From positions 930,001 to 994,000 of the forward strand of contig CBDCEX010000018.1 in assembly GCA_965216025.1 (NCBI GenBank): DNA of 64,000 bases, read 5' to 3'. This DNA comes from JADFQT01 sp965216025. Its GTDB lineage: Bacteria > Chloroflexota > Dehalococcoidia > Lucifugimonadales > UBA3495. Positions within the stretch are counted from its first letter, which is position 1. Every line of letters begins with the position of its first letter. Below the pieces are notes generated by a model, which saw only the letters and a program-made list of their open reading frames with translations, was not told the DNA's origin and made no database searches. Of the stretch, positions 34,581 through 44,317 are shown piece after piece. Made by a program: the position numbers and the translations under genes.

Positions 34581-35945
34581 CTAAAACGGGCGCAGCGGGG
34601 CCGCCAGCGCCTCTAATATTCCAGAACTACCACCTGCCTGTTTCTCCACAATTGCCCGCTGCAAAGGCCGGCGCACGGCCTGGGGGTCGATTCCGGCCTG
34701 CATCGCCGCCATTACCCCGGCCGCTTCCCAGTAATTCTCCACTAGGTGCAACTGGCCCTGGGACCAGGGCAGCTGAGATAGGTCGTTCCTCATCAAGTTC
34801 CTGTTCTCTTTCACCGCTATCACCGGTATACCTTGCTCCAGCGCAGCCAGCGTCGGGAGACCGATGCACCCGTCGGGAATCACCAAACAGGATATGTTCT
34901 CAACAGTCAGCACGTCGGGATGCCGCAGAGCGGCGGGGTCGCTGATAATCTTAGGGCTTCTTTGCAGCCCTTTCAGAATGCACTGCAGCAGCGCCAGGGA
35001 AACGGCCTCTGCCGCCATCCTGGGGTCCACGACGCCGGGGTCCGCGTTGGCGATTTCCTGAGATTCCAACATGGGCGAATGGGCCGATGGCACATTGTAT
35101 AAGCTGGAAACCGCGTGGGTTAGCATCGCTTCCACCCCACCCCAGGGGTTAACCATGTTGCCGCCGCTGTCGAAGTAGTCCTGGTGGTAATTGGTGGGGA
35201 CTGAGATCTGGGATGTGATTGCGACGGCGTCATACTCTCCGGAGTATTGGTCCAGAACCTCAAACAGGCTCTCTACACCCTCCACATCACCAGCCGCTCT
35301 GCCAGATGAGGTGTAATGGGACCCCATCACCAGACGAGAATCAAGTTGCACGATACGGGGACAGATCAACCCGTAGGATGAGCGGGCCGCGTTGACCGAG
35401 TTGATCGCCGCGTTGAGGAACAGATCGTCGTCATGGCAGCCAAGGATAACCAGCAGACGATTGCGACGCACCTTCTGCAGCCCCACGGCTCCCATCAGCA
35501 ATCGCGAGATGACGCTCCCCTCTACGTACAGGGCGTTGGATGGGATATCAATAATATCCGAGGCGTTCACAACGTTAGGATGGGTAATCAGTGTGTCGCA
35601 GAGGGACGCCAGCAGCGCTGCTACCGGTGTGGCGTCCCCGGCGTGTCCGCCGATTTCGGCGCCAATGCCGGTCGGGACCAACAGCACAGCATTGAAGGCA
35701 TCGGCGCTTTCCACCTGCCGGCGCACGAACTCAAAAATCGAGGAGTCGAAACGACGTCCCGACCCGGCCAGAGTGCCAATCTCGCAGTGATAGAACCGGT
35801 CGTCAGATGCGGTGATAACGGCCCGAATCGGGATCTTTCCGCCGTCCAGATGGTGATCTAGGAGCTGGGAGACGTGCCGCAGGAGCTGGTGGTGTCCAGG
35901 GACCGCGGGTATCTGGTGCTCCCGCTCAGTCAGCGATACTGGCAT
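34581..35945 (-). CDS. DUF3326-family protein
   Basis: The product is 454 residues from ATG 35945 (a longer frame starts at 35975). The conserved-looking blocks include VLLVPTGIGAEIGGHAGDATP, HPNVVNASDIIDIPSNALYVEGS, NPWGGVEAMLTH, SAHSPM and VIPDGCIGLPTLAALEQGIPVIAV. These fit the DUF3326 family, whose function is not established; nucleotide-sugar or amino-acid-like folds have been suggested. The start overlaps the end of the decarboxylase gene by 20 bases, so the two form one operon, and the pairing suggests steps of one pathway. Confidence 0.75.
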   Translation of the reverse strand: MPVSLTEREHQIPAVPGHHQLLRHVSQLLDHHLDGGKIPIRAVITASDDRFYHCEIGTLAGSGRRFDSSIFEFVRRQVESADAFNAVLLVPTGIGAEIGGHAGDATPVAALLASLCDTLITHPNVVNASDIIDIPSNALYVEGSVISRLLMGAVGLQKVRRNRLLVILGCHDDDLFLNAAINSVNAARSSYGLICPRIVQLDSRLVMGSHYTSSGRAAGDVEGVESLFEVLDQYSGEYDAVAITSQISVPTNYHQDYFDSGGNMVNPWGGVEAMLTHAVSSLYNVPSAHSPMLESQEIANADPGVVDPRMAAEAVSLALLQCILKGLQRSPKIISDPAALRHPDVLTVENISCLVIPDGCIGLPTLAALEQGIPVIAVKENRNLMRNDLSQLPWSQGQLHLVENYWEAAGVMAAMQAGIDPQAVRRPLQRAIVEKQAGGSSGILEALAAPLRPF

Positions 35946-37116
35946 TGGCTCCCCATTTTCCGGCGAAATCGGCATAAGTGAATCCCTTCTTCAAAACCAG
36001 ATCCCCTGCCTCGGTGATTGCGTAGACCGTCGGCAGGTTTATGCCATTAAACATGTGCGCTTTGGAGAGGGTGTAGGCGCCGGCATTGGAGAACACCACC
36101 TTTTCCCCAACCTCTAACGGCTCGGCCAGCCGGTACTCTCCGAATAGGTCACCGGCCAGGCAGGTACAACCCGCCAAGAGGTACTCGTAGGGTGCGTCAT
36201 CGTCGTGACCTACAACGTCGGGCTCGTAGCCGTACTCAAACACCTCAGGCATGTGATTCACGGTGGTGTCCAGAACAGCGATTCGTTTCCCCTCACTGGA
36301 AAAGACGTCAAGCACACTGGAGACTATATACCCGGCAGATTGGATCAAAGCTGCTCCCGGCTCGAGGAAAACCTGCAGGCCGTAGTTGGAGCGAAGAAAC
36401 TCTACGGCGTCATAAAGCGCCGGCACATCCTCCGAGCCATCAAAGAAATATCCACCACCCAGATTAATCCATTTGACTTTTTTCAGGAGTTCCCCTAGTT
36501 GGGCGTGGAGGCGCATGACCGTTGCGTGAATCTCACTAAATCGCGGCGACTCGCAATTTGCATGGAGCAGCAGCCCCTCCAGACCGAATAACCGGCTTGG
36601 GCCTAACGCTGCCAGGTCCTCCAGGGGCACTCCCAATTTGGAGTGCGGCCGGCAGGGATTATAACGGTCGTCATCAACAAAGGACAATTGGGGGTTCACC
36701 CGCAGCCCGCAGCTGACCTGTCTTCCCAATTCTTCGTGGTACATGTCCCACTGGTGAAGAGAGTTGAAGGAAACAAAGTCGCAGAGGGAGCCTATCTCAT
36801 CCACCTCCTCCCGTCTGATACCGGGGGTGGTCATATGTATGGATTCCCGGTCGCGAGTTATCTGTCGGGCCAGCCGCGCTTCAAACGGTGAACTCACCGC
36901 GAAGCCATCCAAGCGCGTCGCCATGCGGGTGAGCACGTCAACAAAGGAAAAGGGCTTGAGCGAATACAGCACACGGCAGGAGCAGACGGCCCGCAACCGA
37001 TCAGTGTGGTCCAGCAGGCGATCGATCTCGGCCTCGTCATAGACGAAAGCGGGGGTAGCGATATTTTGGCTGGAAAATAAGGAGAGTCGGCTTTCCGGTA
37101 TGGGCGACATTTGCAC
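35926..37116 (-). CDS. Carboxynorspermidine decarboxylase-like PLP enzyme
   Basis: The product is 396 residues. It belongs to the fold-III (alanine-racemase-type) decarboxylases. YSLKPF near residue 53 holds the PLP Lys. Also visible are FNSLHQW, RPHSKLGVP (the usual P-x-SRLG), LLLHANCESP, WINLGGGYFFDG, FLEPGAALI, GCTCLAGDLFGEY (catalytic Cys) and FNGINLP. These match carboxynorspermidine/carboxyspermidine decarboxylases, which make norspermidine or spermidine. Its place beside PspA/DUF350 genes fits the known link of polyamine enzymes with that system. The start (GTG 37116 or ATG 37110) has no strong ribosome site. Confidence 0.85.
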   Translation of the reverse strand: MQMSPIPESRLSLFSSQNIATPAFVYDEAEIDRLLDHTDRLRAVCSCRVLYSLKPFSFVDVLTRMATRLDGFAVSSPFEARLARQITRDRESIHMTTPGIRREEVDEIGSLCDFVSFNSLHQWDMYHEELGRQVSCGLRVNPQLSFVDDDRYNPCRPHSKLGVPLEDLAALGPSRLFGLEGLLLHANCESPRFSEIHATVMRLHAQLGELLKKVKWINLGGGYFFDGSEDVPALYDAVEFLRSNYGLQVFLEPGAALIQSAGYIVSSVLDVFSSEGKRIAVLDTTVNHMPEVFEYGYEPDVVGHDDDAPYEYLLAGCTCLAGDLFGEYRLAEPLEVGEKVVFSNAGAYTLSKAHMFNGINLPTVYAITEAGDLVLKKGFTYADFAGKWGANASIAD

Positions 37117-37147
37117 CAGCCTGGCCGTGGCTGCTTGGTTTTTTCGA

Positions 37148-37336
37148 CTAGTCAGTCCCAGACTTGAACCGATCCCCGGGCGTCGGCTGGACAGCCCTCG
37201 CGCAGACTTCGGTACGATCCACCATGTCTATTTCGTAGTTTGACAAGCATTCTATCACTCGGGTGTCGTAAGCTGTCTCTTCCGCTAGTAAAATGTTGTC
37301 CCCAGCAGGCTGCCACCCCAACAAAAGCATAATCAT
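37148..37336 (-). CDS. Possible small protein upstream of the decarboxylase gene
   Basis: A 62-residue frame ends 31 bases before the decarboxylase start: MLLLGWQPAGDNILLAEETA, then YDTRVIECLSNYEIDMVDRT. The composition is protein-like and acidic, but there is no ribosome site and no recognised family. It may be a real small gene of the operon or a relic. Confidence 0.3.
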   Translation of the reverse strand: MIMLLLGWQPAGDNILLAEETAYDTRVIECLSNYEIDMVDRTEVCARAVQPTPGDRFKSGTD

Positions 37337-37738
37337 CGTTCTGCAAAACGAAAGAAAGCAGTTTCGCCCTTATCGAATTAGGAGCATTACCGGAACAGAA
37401 AACGAGCCGGCTGTTTTTGGCAAGGTGGTTGAAAAACCTGATTATATGACCAGGTTGGCCAATTTCTCCCAGTACTGCGATTCGATTTAGTAGTTGAAAT
37501 CTTAGGCGAGGAAATGTTTCACGGCGAATAATAATGGTCAGATCGAGTACCTTAAATTTGTGCTGGTTATCAGTAAGGGCAGTTCACGGACGACTCCTAC
37601 AGCCTTAGGGAGAGACAGGGGTTGCCGCCATTATACGCGATACGCGGAGACAAATGAATTCCGGCGCTCCAAAACGCCCGTGCTACGTGTTGTATCTGGA
37701 AAAATTATTGTTGTTGTCCAGGGAAAATGTCAGGGTTA
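37337..37738. other. Intergenic region
   Basis: Nothing is recognised apart from the left target duplication GTCAGGGTTA (37729-37738) of the next IS. Confidence 0.5.
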
Positions 37739-39011
37739 CAGGGTCTTTTCATTCTCCTGCCTGGTAGGTAAAGCCCATCATGTCGAAAGCTTCGCTGAGA
37801 TGGGCATTGTGGCGGTGTAGGGCAGCGGCTACGTTGGAATGCCCAGCCCGACGTACCAAGCTGATGACCAGGTTCCGCAGGCCCGCCAGAACCTGTGGGG
37901 CGGCCCCAGTGCGCACCTGAGAGCGGTCCTCGTCGAAGGTCACATCCCGTACCCAGTGGAGGCGGTTCTCGATGCCCCAGTGCCCACGGGAAAGGCTCAA
38001 CAATCGCCTCGCATCGGCATCAGTGGCTGGGAGACTGCTAATTGCATAGCTCACAGCCACCTGTTTCTTGCCCTTCACGACCCGCTGGCGCTCTAGCCGA
38101 CACACCTGTTGCAGATGCGGCCACGCTTCCCCGACCGTCCCAGCGCTGCCCACGTAGCCATTTAGCTCTGGGTCGGCCAAGGCCCACAACTCTCGCCGCT
38201 CCAGCCGCCCATGACGCCGCTTTACTGGAGCATCGGCCCAGACCGTCAGCTTGGCCCCGCGTGCTCGCCACTCCGCTGCCAGCCAGGGAGGTACGGTTGG
38301 CCCACCAGCCCGCTCAGTTCCTAGCAGGGGAAAAAGCCACCTCCAGGTCTCGGCGCAAGGTGGGCTGATTCTCTTTAACTGGCAGCAGATACTCTCCGCC
38401 GCCTGCCACAATCTGCTCACAGACTTTCCGTTGGCTCAGTAAGGCATCAGCCACTACTACCCGACCCTTCAGGGGTACCTGGCCCAATACTTCTTTGACC
38501 GCCGCCAATTCTTCCCCTTTGCCTGGCGCAGCTACCTGCGCCAGCACTGCCCCAGCGCGGCTAGCGTAGGCCGACACCAGATGGACCCCGGGTATCTCTT
38601 GGCCGTGGACCCCTCGCAAGGTTTTCCCGTCCAGGGACAGGGGGTCATCCGCCTCTACCCCGCTATTTGCCAGCCAGTTGCCGACTTCTGCCTCAAAGGC
38701 CGCCACGTCCAGGCCCTTGAACACCCGGTGGAGGGTGGCCACGCAGGGTGTCTTCTCCTGGCTGAACCCCAAAAGCTGCGCCGTAGCACCCCCTTGGTCC
38801 CGCCCCCATTGAGCTATGGCGTATAAGCTGCGGGCGCCGCACAGCATGGCACAGGTGGCCAAGGCCAGGATCGCCCCCAAAGAGTGGCGTCGCCCTTGGC
38901 TACTCCGGAAGTCAGGCACCAAATCCAGCGTTTCTCTCAAAGTCATCATCCTCCCCTCCCGCTTAAACTGGTAATAATTTTATACTATTTTGAGAAAATG
39001 AAAAGGCTCTG
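37739..39011 (-). mobile_element. ISAs1-family element (type b), copy 2
   Basis: The element is 1273 bp, ends CAGGGTCTTTTCATT and AATGAAAAGGCTCTG. It is flanked by an exact 10-bp duplication GTCAGGGTTA (37729-37738 and 39012-39021). It is almost identical to copies 1 and 3, so it moved recently. Confidence 0.96.
37749..38949 (-). CDS. ISAs1-family transposase in two overlapping frames (copy 2)
   Basis: Same organisation as the copy at 18969-20169: N-terminal frame 38314-38949 and C-terminal frame from 37749, meeting at the T5C4 run near 38327-38335. Differences from copy 1 are a few substitutions (for example Arg to His in ALHRHNAHLSEAF). No extra lesion is seen, so this copy and copy 1 are the best candidates for the active form. 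Confidence 0.8.
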
Positions 39012-39130
39012 GTCAGGGTTATTACTCTTGAGACACCTGGACTATGAACCGAGGTATAATGACCCCGGTTCGCTGAAATCTGGGGAATTCCAGGTAAAGA
39101 GGGTGGGAGCCGCTGGAAGGAAGGAATAAT

Positions 39131-40510
39131 ATGTCGGTTGCTGAAGAGCTGGCGCTAATGGCCCACTTGATGCGCCGGGCCGGGTTTGGCGCGCCCTGGG
39201 ACCAACTTGAGACTTACGTGTCCATGGGCTATGAGGCTACCGTGGAGGAGTTGTTGCACCCGGAAGACCAGCCTGCCCTTGAGGACGACCTGCTACTCCG
39301 GTACGTTCCTTACATCAACGTGAGTTTCGGCATCCAGCGGTTCCAGTCTTACTGGATTTACCGCATGATCAACACCAGGCGGCCTCTGGAAGAGAAGATG
39401 GCCCTTTTCTGCCACCAGCTCTTCGCCACCAGCCACCGTAAAGTGGCCTGCAACCCGGCGGTAGGAAAGCAGATAGAGATGTTCCGACGCTACGCCCTGG
39501 GAGACTTCCGTACCTTGTTGCTCGAGCTTTCCAGGGACCCGGCAATGCTATATTGGCTGGACAACTGGCAGAATCGCCAGGGCTCCCCCAACGAGAACTT
39601 CAGTCGGGAGCTACTGGAGTTGTTTTGTTTGGGTGAAGGCAACTACACCGAAACCGACGTGAAAGAGTGCGCCCGGGCCTTCACCGGCTGGGGCATTTAC
39701 CCTGGCCTGGGTCGGGACGCCTTTGGTGATTACTGGTGGGAGTTCGAGTACCGGCCTGAGGACCATGACAATGGGGAAAAGGAATTCTTGGGCCAGCACG
39801 GGCGGTTCAGCGGAGAGGACGTAATAGACCTTATTGTCTGCAACCCGGCAAACGCCCAATTTATAGCCCGGAAGCTTTACGCCTTCTTCGTGTCCGACCA
39901 GCCGGATCCGGTCGCTATCAAAGCTCTGGCCGAAAGCTACCTGCAGCATGGTGGTCAGCTCCGCTCGGTGCTGCGGACCCTGTTCAATTCCGGCTTCTTC
40001 AAAGCGGAGCAGGTTCGATACGCCAAAATCAAGAGTCCCGTTGAGCTGGTAGTGGGCCTGATGCGGCTAGTGGATGAACAAACTTCCCCGAAGCCCAAGC
40101 TCCACGAAATAGCCACTGCCTGCACCCGCATGGGACAGGAACTTTACAATCCCCCATCGGTGGAGGGCTGGCACTTGGGGCAAGAATGGCTGGACAGCGG
40201 GTCCCTGATCGAGCGGGTCAACTTCGCCGCTGAACAAGTGGCCGACATCACCAAACCTGGTGTACGAAGAATCATTGAGAGCCTGATATCAATGGGACCC
40301 CGGCTCGCTCCTGATGAATTGGTGGACCACTGCCTGGAACTTACCGGACCGGTGCGGCTGGCTCCGGCCAAGCGAGACGGCTTGGTCACCTACGTGCAGC
40401 GCCGGGGTGAGCTGCTTTGCGGCAACGAACAGGAGCGCCAGGACTTTGTCCACAGAGTTGCCGGGCTGCTCAGATTGATAGTTGCCGAACCAGAATTTCA
40501 GTTCGTCTAA
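39131..40510 (+). CDS. DUF1800-family protein
   Basis: The product is 459 residues. It starts MSVAEELALMAHLMRRAGFG, with GGAAGGA upstream. The family blocks are LFCHQLFATSHRKV, DPAMLYWLDNWQNRQGSPNENFSRELLELF, CARAFTGW, FIARKLYAFFVSD and NPPSVEGWHLGQEWLDSG. DUF1800 proteins almost always pair with DUF1501 (sulfatase-like) proteins, as here, and several carry export signals; none is obvious in this one. A -10-like TATAAT lies at 39055-39060. Function in the family is not established. Confidence 0.9.
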   Translation: MSVAEELALMAHLMRRAGFGAPWDQLETYVSMGYEATVEELLHPEDQPALEDDLLLRYVPYINVSFGIQRFQSYWIYRMINTRRPLEEKMALFCHQLFATSHRKVACNPAVGKQIEMFRRYALGDFRTLLLELSRDPAMLYWLDNWQNRQGSPNENFSRELLELFCLGEGNYTETDVKECARAFTGWGIYPGLGRDAFGDYWWEFEYRPEDHDNGEKEFLGQHGRFSGEDVIDLIVCNPANAQFIARKLYAFFVSDQPDPVAIKALAESYLQHGGQLRSVLRTLFNSGFFKAEQVRYAKIKSPVELVVGLMRLVDEQTSPKPKLHEIATACTRMGQELYNPPSVEGWHLGQEWLDSGSLIERVNFAAEQVADITKPGVRRIIESLISMGPRLAPDELVDHCLELTGPVRLAPAKRDGLVTYVQRRGELLCGNEQERQDFVHRVAGLLRLIVAEPEFQFV

Positions 40511-40543
40511 GTTGGCTCTGTCCCCGGCAAGCTAGAGGTAAGG

Positions 40544-41532
40544 ATGAAGATGCAGACAGCTGCCAAGCCTCTGTTTCAATATAGCCAAACTATTGGTGCC
40601 CAGGCGCTGGGGCCGAAGGGCCTAAATTCGCCGGTGGCTGTGGCTCGGGGGCCGGGGAGGCTGCTTTATGTACTGAACCGTCCCTCGGAGAGTTCTCCTC
40701 GGGGCAATTGGATCGCCAAATGCACCATCGATGATGAGTACCTGGGCACCTTCGGCGCTTATGGGACCGAAGAGGGGGAGTTCACCTGGCCTAACGGCCT
40801 GGCTGTAGACCACCTAGGAAGCGTGTACATCACCGACGAGTGGCTGCGAATCTCTGTTTTTGACGAGAATGGAAACTTGGAGCACACCTGGGGAACGGAG
40901 GGGAATGGTTCGGGCCAGCTAAACCGGCCGGCTGGTATTGCCTTCGACAGCGATGGGCACCTTTTAGTGGCTGACAGCATGAACCACCGTATCCAGAGAT
41001 TCACCAAGGAAGGCCATTTCCTTTATGAATGGGGCTGCCACGGCCCTGGTGACGGCCAATTGAACGCGCCCTGGGGCATCACCACTGATAGTCGAGACAA
41101 CGTGTTTGTGGCCGATTGGCGTAATGATAGAGTCCAGAAGTTCACCGCCGACGGTAAATTCCTGGTGAAAATCGGGACATCCGGCAGTGGTAATGGCGAG
41201 TTCCACCGTCCCAGCGGAGTTGGGGTAGACCCGGAGGGCTACATATACGTAGTTGACTGGGGCAACCACCGGGTTCAGGTTTTTGACCCGGATGGTCAGT
41301 ACATCGCCAAGTTCCTCGGTGATGCCGGCATTTCAAAATGGGGAAGGAGCGAATGGCAACTGTTCGTGCCGAGACACCTAGAGCGGAGATTATCAGCGCA
41401 GAACATTGGGCTCAGGAAAGACGCTTCTACGGTCCAGTGGGGATAGCCGTAGACCAGGAGAGTCACATTATTGTGGCGGATAGTGGGCGTCACCGGCTTC
41501 AGGTCTATCAGAAGCGGCCCGAAAAAGATTGA
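40544..41532 (+). pseudogene. NHL-repeat protein with a single-base frameshift
   Basis: Repeats of the type GTEGNGSGQLNRPAGIAFDS, then HLLVADSMNHRIQRF, build a six-bladed propeller. Four to five blades are in the first frame (40544 to about 41340). At GGCATTTCAAAATGGGGAAGG (about 41330-41349) the natural continuation SKWGKERMATVRAE switches to another frame. That frame supplies the closing blade (FYGPVGIAVDQESHIIVADS, RHRLQVYQK) up to 41532. One missing A in the GGGGAAGG run explains it. It is either a recent mutation or a sequencing error. It lies between DUF1800 and DUF1501 genes and was probably part of their operon. Confidence 0.85.
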
Positions 41533-41623
41533 TCCACCCTCGACCAACTAGCTCCGGAATTAGGCTTGCTGGAAGACTGCCGTCGGGATCGACGGAGGGA
41601 AAGAGGTCAGTTGAGGTCAGTTC

Positions 41624-42751
41624 ATGACAACCAATCGGAAAGCGCCCGTGCTGGTGGTGGTGCAGTTGACCGGTGGCAATGACTCTTTGAACACGGTGAT
41701 CCCTTACGACGATCCGCTATATTACGATTACCGTCCTGATATGGGCATACCTCAAGACCAGGTGCTACCAATCGACGACCGTCTTGCCTTCCACCCTGCG
41801 ATGCAGCCTCTTAAGGATTTGTACGACCAGGGCAAGGTGGCCGTCCTCAACGGCATCGGATATCCCCATCCCAATCGGTCTCATTTCCGCTCCATGGACA
41901 TCTGGCACACCGGCGAGCCGGACAAGGTGGGTGCGGAAGGCTGGTTGGGAAGAGTAATTCGTGATCTGGACCCTAGAGGCGAAAACGTTTTGACCGGGAT
42001 TAATTTTGGACGGGGACTGCCCCGTTCCATGCTAGCGCCGGGTGTCCCGGTGACTTCAGTAGCATCGCTGGAAAGTTATGGGGTTCTGAACGGCATAACC
42101 GATGATGCAGAGCGTCTAGAAGCTCTGGATATGTTCTCTCAGATGTACACTCCGACCCTGGGTACGGGCCCGGTAATGGACTATCTGGAGCGCATCGGCA
42201 CCGACGCCCTGAAGGGAGCGGACATCTTAAAAACGGCTCCTGCCAAGTATCAATCCACAGTAGAGTATGCTGATACCCGTGTTGCCAGAGACTTGCGGTC
42301 GGTAGCTACCGTGCTGCTGGCGGACCTGGGGGCCAGAATCTTCTACACCCAGCACTCGGGCTACGATACCCATATCAACATGCTTCAAAACCATGCGGCT
42401 CTGTGGGCGAACGTTTCCCGAGCAATCACTGGCTTTTACCTTGACCTGCGGGAGCACAACGGTTCAGACAACGTCGTGATATTCCTTTTCAGTGAGTTTG
42501 GCCGGCGGGTACAGGATAATGGAGTCGGCACGGACCACGGCTCCGGCGGAGTGGCAATGGTCATCGGCGACCCGGTCAAGGGTGGGATTTACGGCGAGCA
42601 CCCGTCACTAAAGTTCGGTGACTTGCTGGAAGGGGATTTGCATTTCAACCTGGACTTCCGAGGGGTCTACGGCACGATAGCTGAGAAGTGGCTGGGCCTG
42701 GATGCCGCTCCCATAGTAGGCGGCGGCTTCGAGCAACCAGATTTTGTGTAG
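41624..42751 (+). CDS. DUF1501-family (alkaline-phosphatase-superfamily-like) protein
   Basis: The product is 375 residues. The blocks VLVVVQLTGGNDSLNTVIPY, RLAFHPAMQPLKDLYDQGKVAVLNGIGYP, RSHFRSMDIWHTG, FYTQHSGYDTHINM, FLFSEFGRRVQDNGVGTDHG and GGVAMVIGDPV are those of DUF1501. They keep the metal-ligand-like Asp/His residues of the sulfatase/phosphatase fold. There is no signal peptide. It forms a unit with the DUF1800 and NHL genes, which suggests a joint function on an unknown substrate. Confidence 0.9.
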   Translation: MTTNRKAPVLVVVQLTGGNDSLNTVIPYDDPLYYDYRPDMGIPQDQVLPIDDRLAFHPAMQPLKDLYDQGKVAVLNGIGYPHPNRSHFRSMDIWHTGEPDKVGAEGWLGRVIRDLDPRGENVLTGINFGRGLPRSMLAPGVPVTSVASLESYGVLNGITDDAERLEALDMFSQMYTPTLGTGPVMDYLERIGTDALKGADILKTAPAKYQSTVEYADTRVARDLRSVATVLLADLGARIFYTQHSGYDTHINMLQNHAALWANVSRAITGFYLDLREHNGSDNVVIFLFSEFGRRVQDNGVGTDHGSGGVAMVIGDPVKGGIYGEHPSLKFGDLLEGDLHFNLDFRGVYGTIAEKWLGLDAAPIVGGGFEQPDFV

Positions 42752-42947
42752 GGTTGACACACACGACCAAATCTCCGCGTGACTCTACTAAAGAGCCATT
42801 CAATCACTCCAAACTGACGACCAATTATGTAAAGGATCAGCCTGCTCAGAAACCATCTCTTTAGTTATTTGCCCTCGATTGTACCTCCCGGGGCCAGCAG
42901 AGATGATTTAACCTGGAGAAACCCGCGGTGAAATCCGTCAGATAGCG

Positions 42948-44219
42948 CAGGGCCTTTTCATTCTCCTGCCTGGTAGGAAAAACCCATCATGTCGAAAGCT
43001 TCGCTGAGATGGGCATTGTGGCGGCGTAGGGCAGCGGCTACGTTGGAATGCCCAGCCCGGCGTACCAAGCTGATGACCAGGTTTCGCAGGCCCGCCAGCA
43101 CCTGAGGGGCGGCCCCAGTGCGCACCTGAGAGCGGTCCTCGTCGAAGGTTACATCCCGTACCCAGTGGAGGCGGTTCTCGATGCCCCAATGCCCACGGGA
43201 AAGGCTCAACAATCGCCTCGCATCGGCATCAGTGGCTGGGAGACTGCTAATTGCATAGCTCACATCCACCTGTTTCTTGCCCTTCACGACCCGCTGGCGC
43301 TCTAGCCGACACACCTGTTGCAGATGCGGCCACGCTTCCCCGACCGTCCCAGCGCTGCCCACGTAGCCATTTAGCTCTGGGTCGGCCAAGGCCCACAACT
43401 CTCGCCGCTCCAGCCGCCCATGACGCCGCTTTACTGGAGCATCGGCCCAGACCGTCAGCTTGGCCCCGCGTGCTCGCCACTCCGCTGCCAGCCAGGGAGG
43501 TACGGTTGGCCCACCAGCCCTCTCAGTTCCTAGCAGGGGAAAAAGCCACCTCCAGGTCTCGGCGCAAGGTGGGCTGATTCTCTTTAACTGGCAGCAGATA
43601 CTCTCCGCCGCCTGCCACAATCTGCTCACAGACTTTCCGTTGGGTCAGTAAGGCATCAGCCACTACTACCCGACCCTTCAGGGGTACCTGGCCCAATACT
43701 TCTTTGACCGCCGCCAATTCTTCCCCTTTGCCCGGCGCAGCTACCTGCGCCAGCACTGCCCCAGCGCGGCTAGCGTAGGCCGACACCAGATGGACCCCGG
43801 GTATCTCTTGGCCGTGGACCCCTCGCAAGGTTTTCCCGTCCAGGGACAGGGGGTCATCCGCCTCTACCCCGCTATTTGTCAGCCAGTTGCCGACTTCTGC
43901 CTCAAAGGCCGCCACGTCCAGGCCCTTGAACACCCGGTGGAGGGTGGCCACGCAGGGTGTCTTCTCCTGGCTGAACCCCAAAAGCTGCGCCGTAGCACCC
44001 CCTTGTCCCGCCCCCATTGAGCTATGGCGTATAAGCTGCGGGCGCCGCACAGCATGGCACAGGTGGCCAAGGCCAGGATCGCCCCCAAAGAGTGGCGTCG
44101 CCCTTGGCTACTCCGGAAGTCAGGCACCAAATCCAGCGTTTCTCTCAAAGTCATCATCCTTCCCTCCCGCTTAAACTGGTAATAATTTTATACTATTTTG
44201 AGACAATGAAAAGGCCCTG
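42948..44219 (-). mobile_element. ISAs1-family element (type b), copy 3
   Basis: The element is 1272 bp, ends CAGGGCCTTTTCATT and AATGAAAAGGCCCTG. It is flanked by an exact 10-bp duplication TCAGATAGCG (42938-42947 and 44220-44229). It is one base shorter than the other copies. Confidence 0.96.
42958..44157 (-). pseudogene. ISAs1-family transposase, copy 3, extra frameshift
   Basis: It has the common frame change at the T5C4 run and in addition lacks one G near 44005 (CCCTTGTCCC instead of CCCTTGGTCCC). The N-terminal part (MMTLRETLDLVPDF onward) is therefore cut off after about 55 residues. It is inactive by itself, although its ends are intact and could be moved in trans. Confidence 0.85.
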
Positions 44220-44317
44220 TCAGATAGCGGCAAAATGTTGACACCCTGGGATGAGCATCGTATCATCCCATGGTCCTTACGCATCTTAACAATTTAATAT
44301 GGGTCCCACGTACCGTA

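Noticed and set aside
37739..44219. Composite transposon formed by ISAs1 copies 2 and 3
   Set aside because: Each copy has its own different 10-bp target duplication, so they inserted independently.
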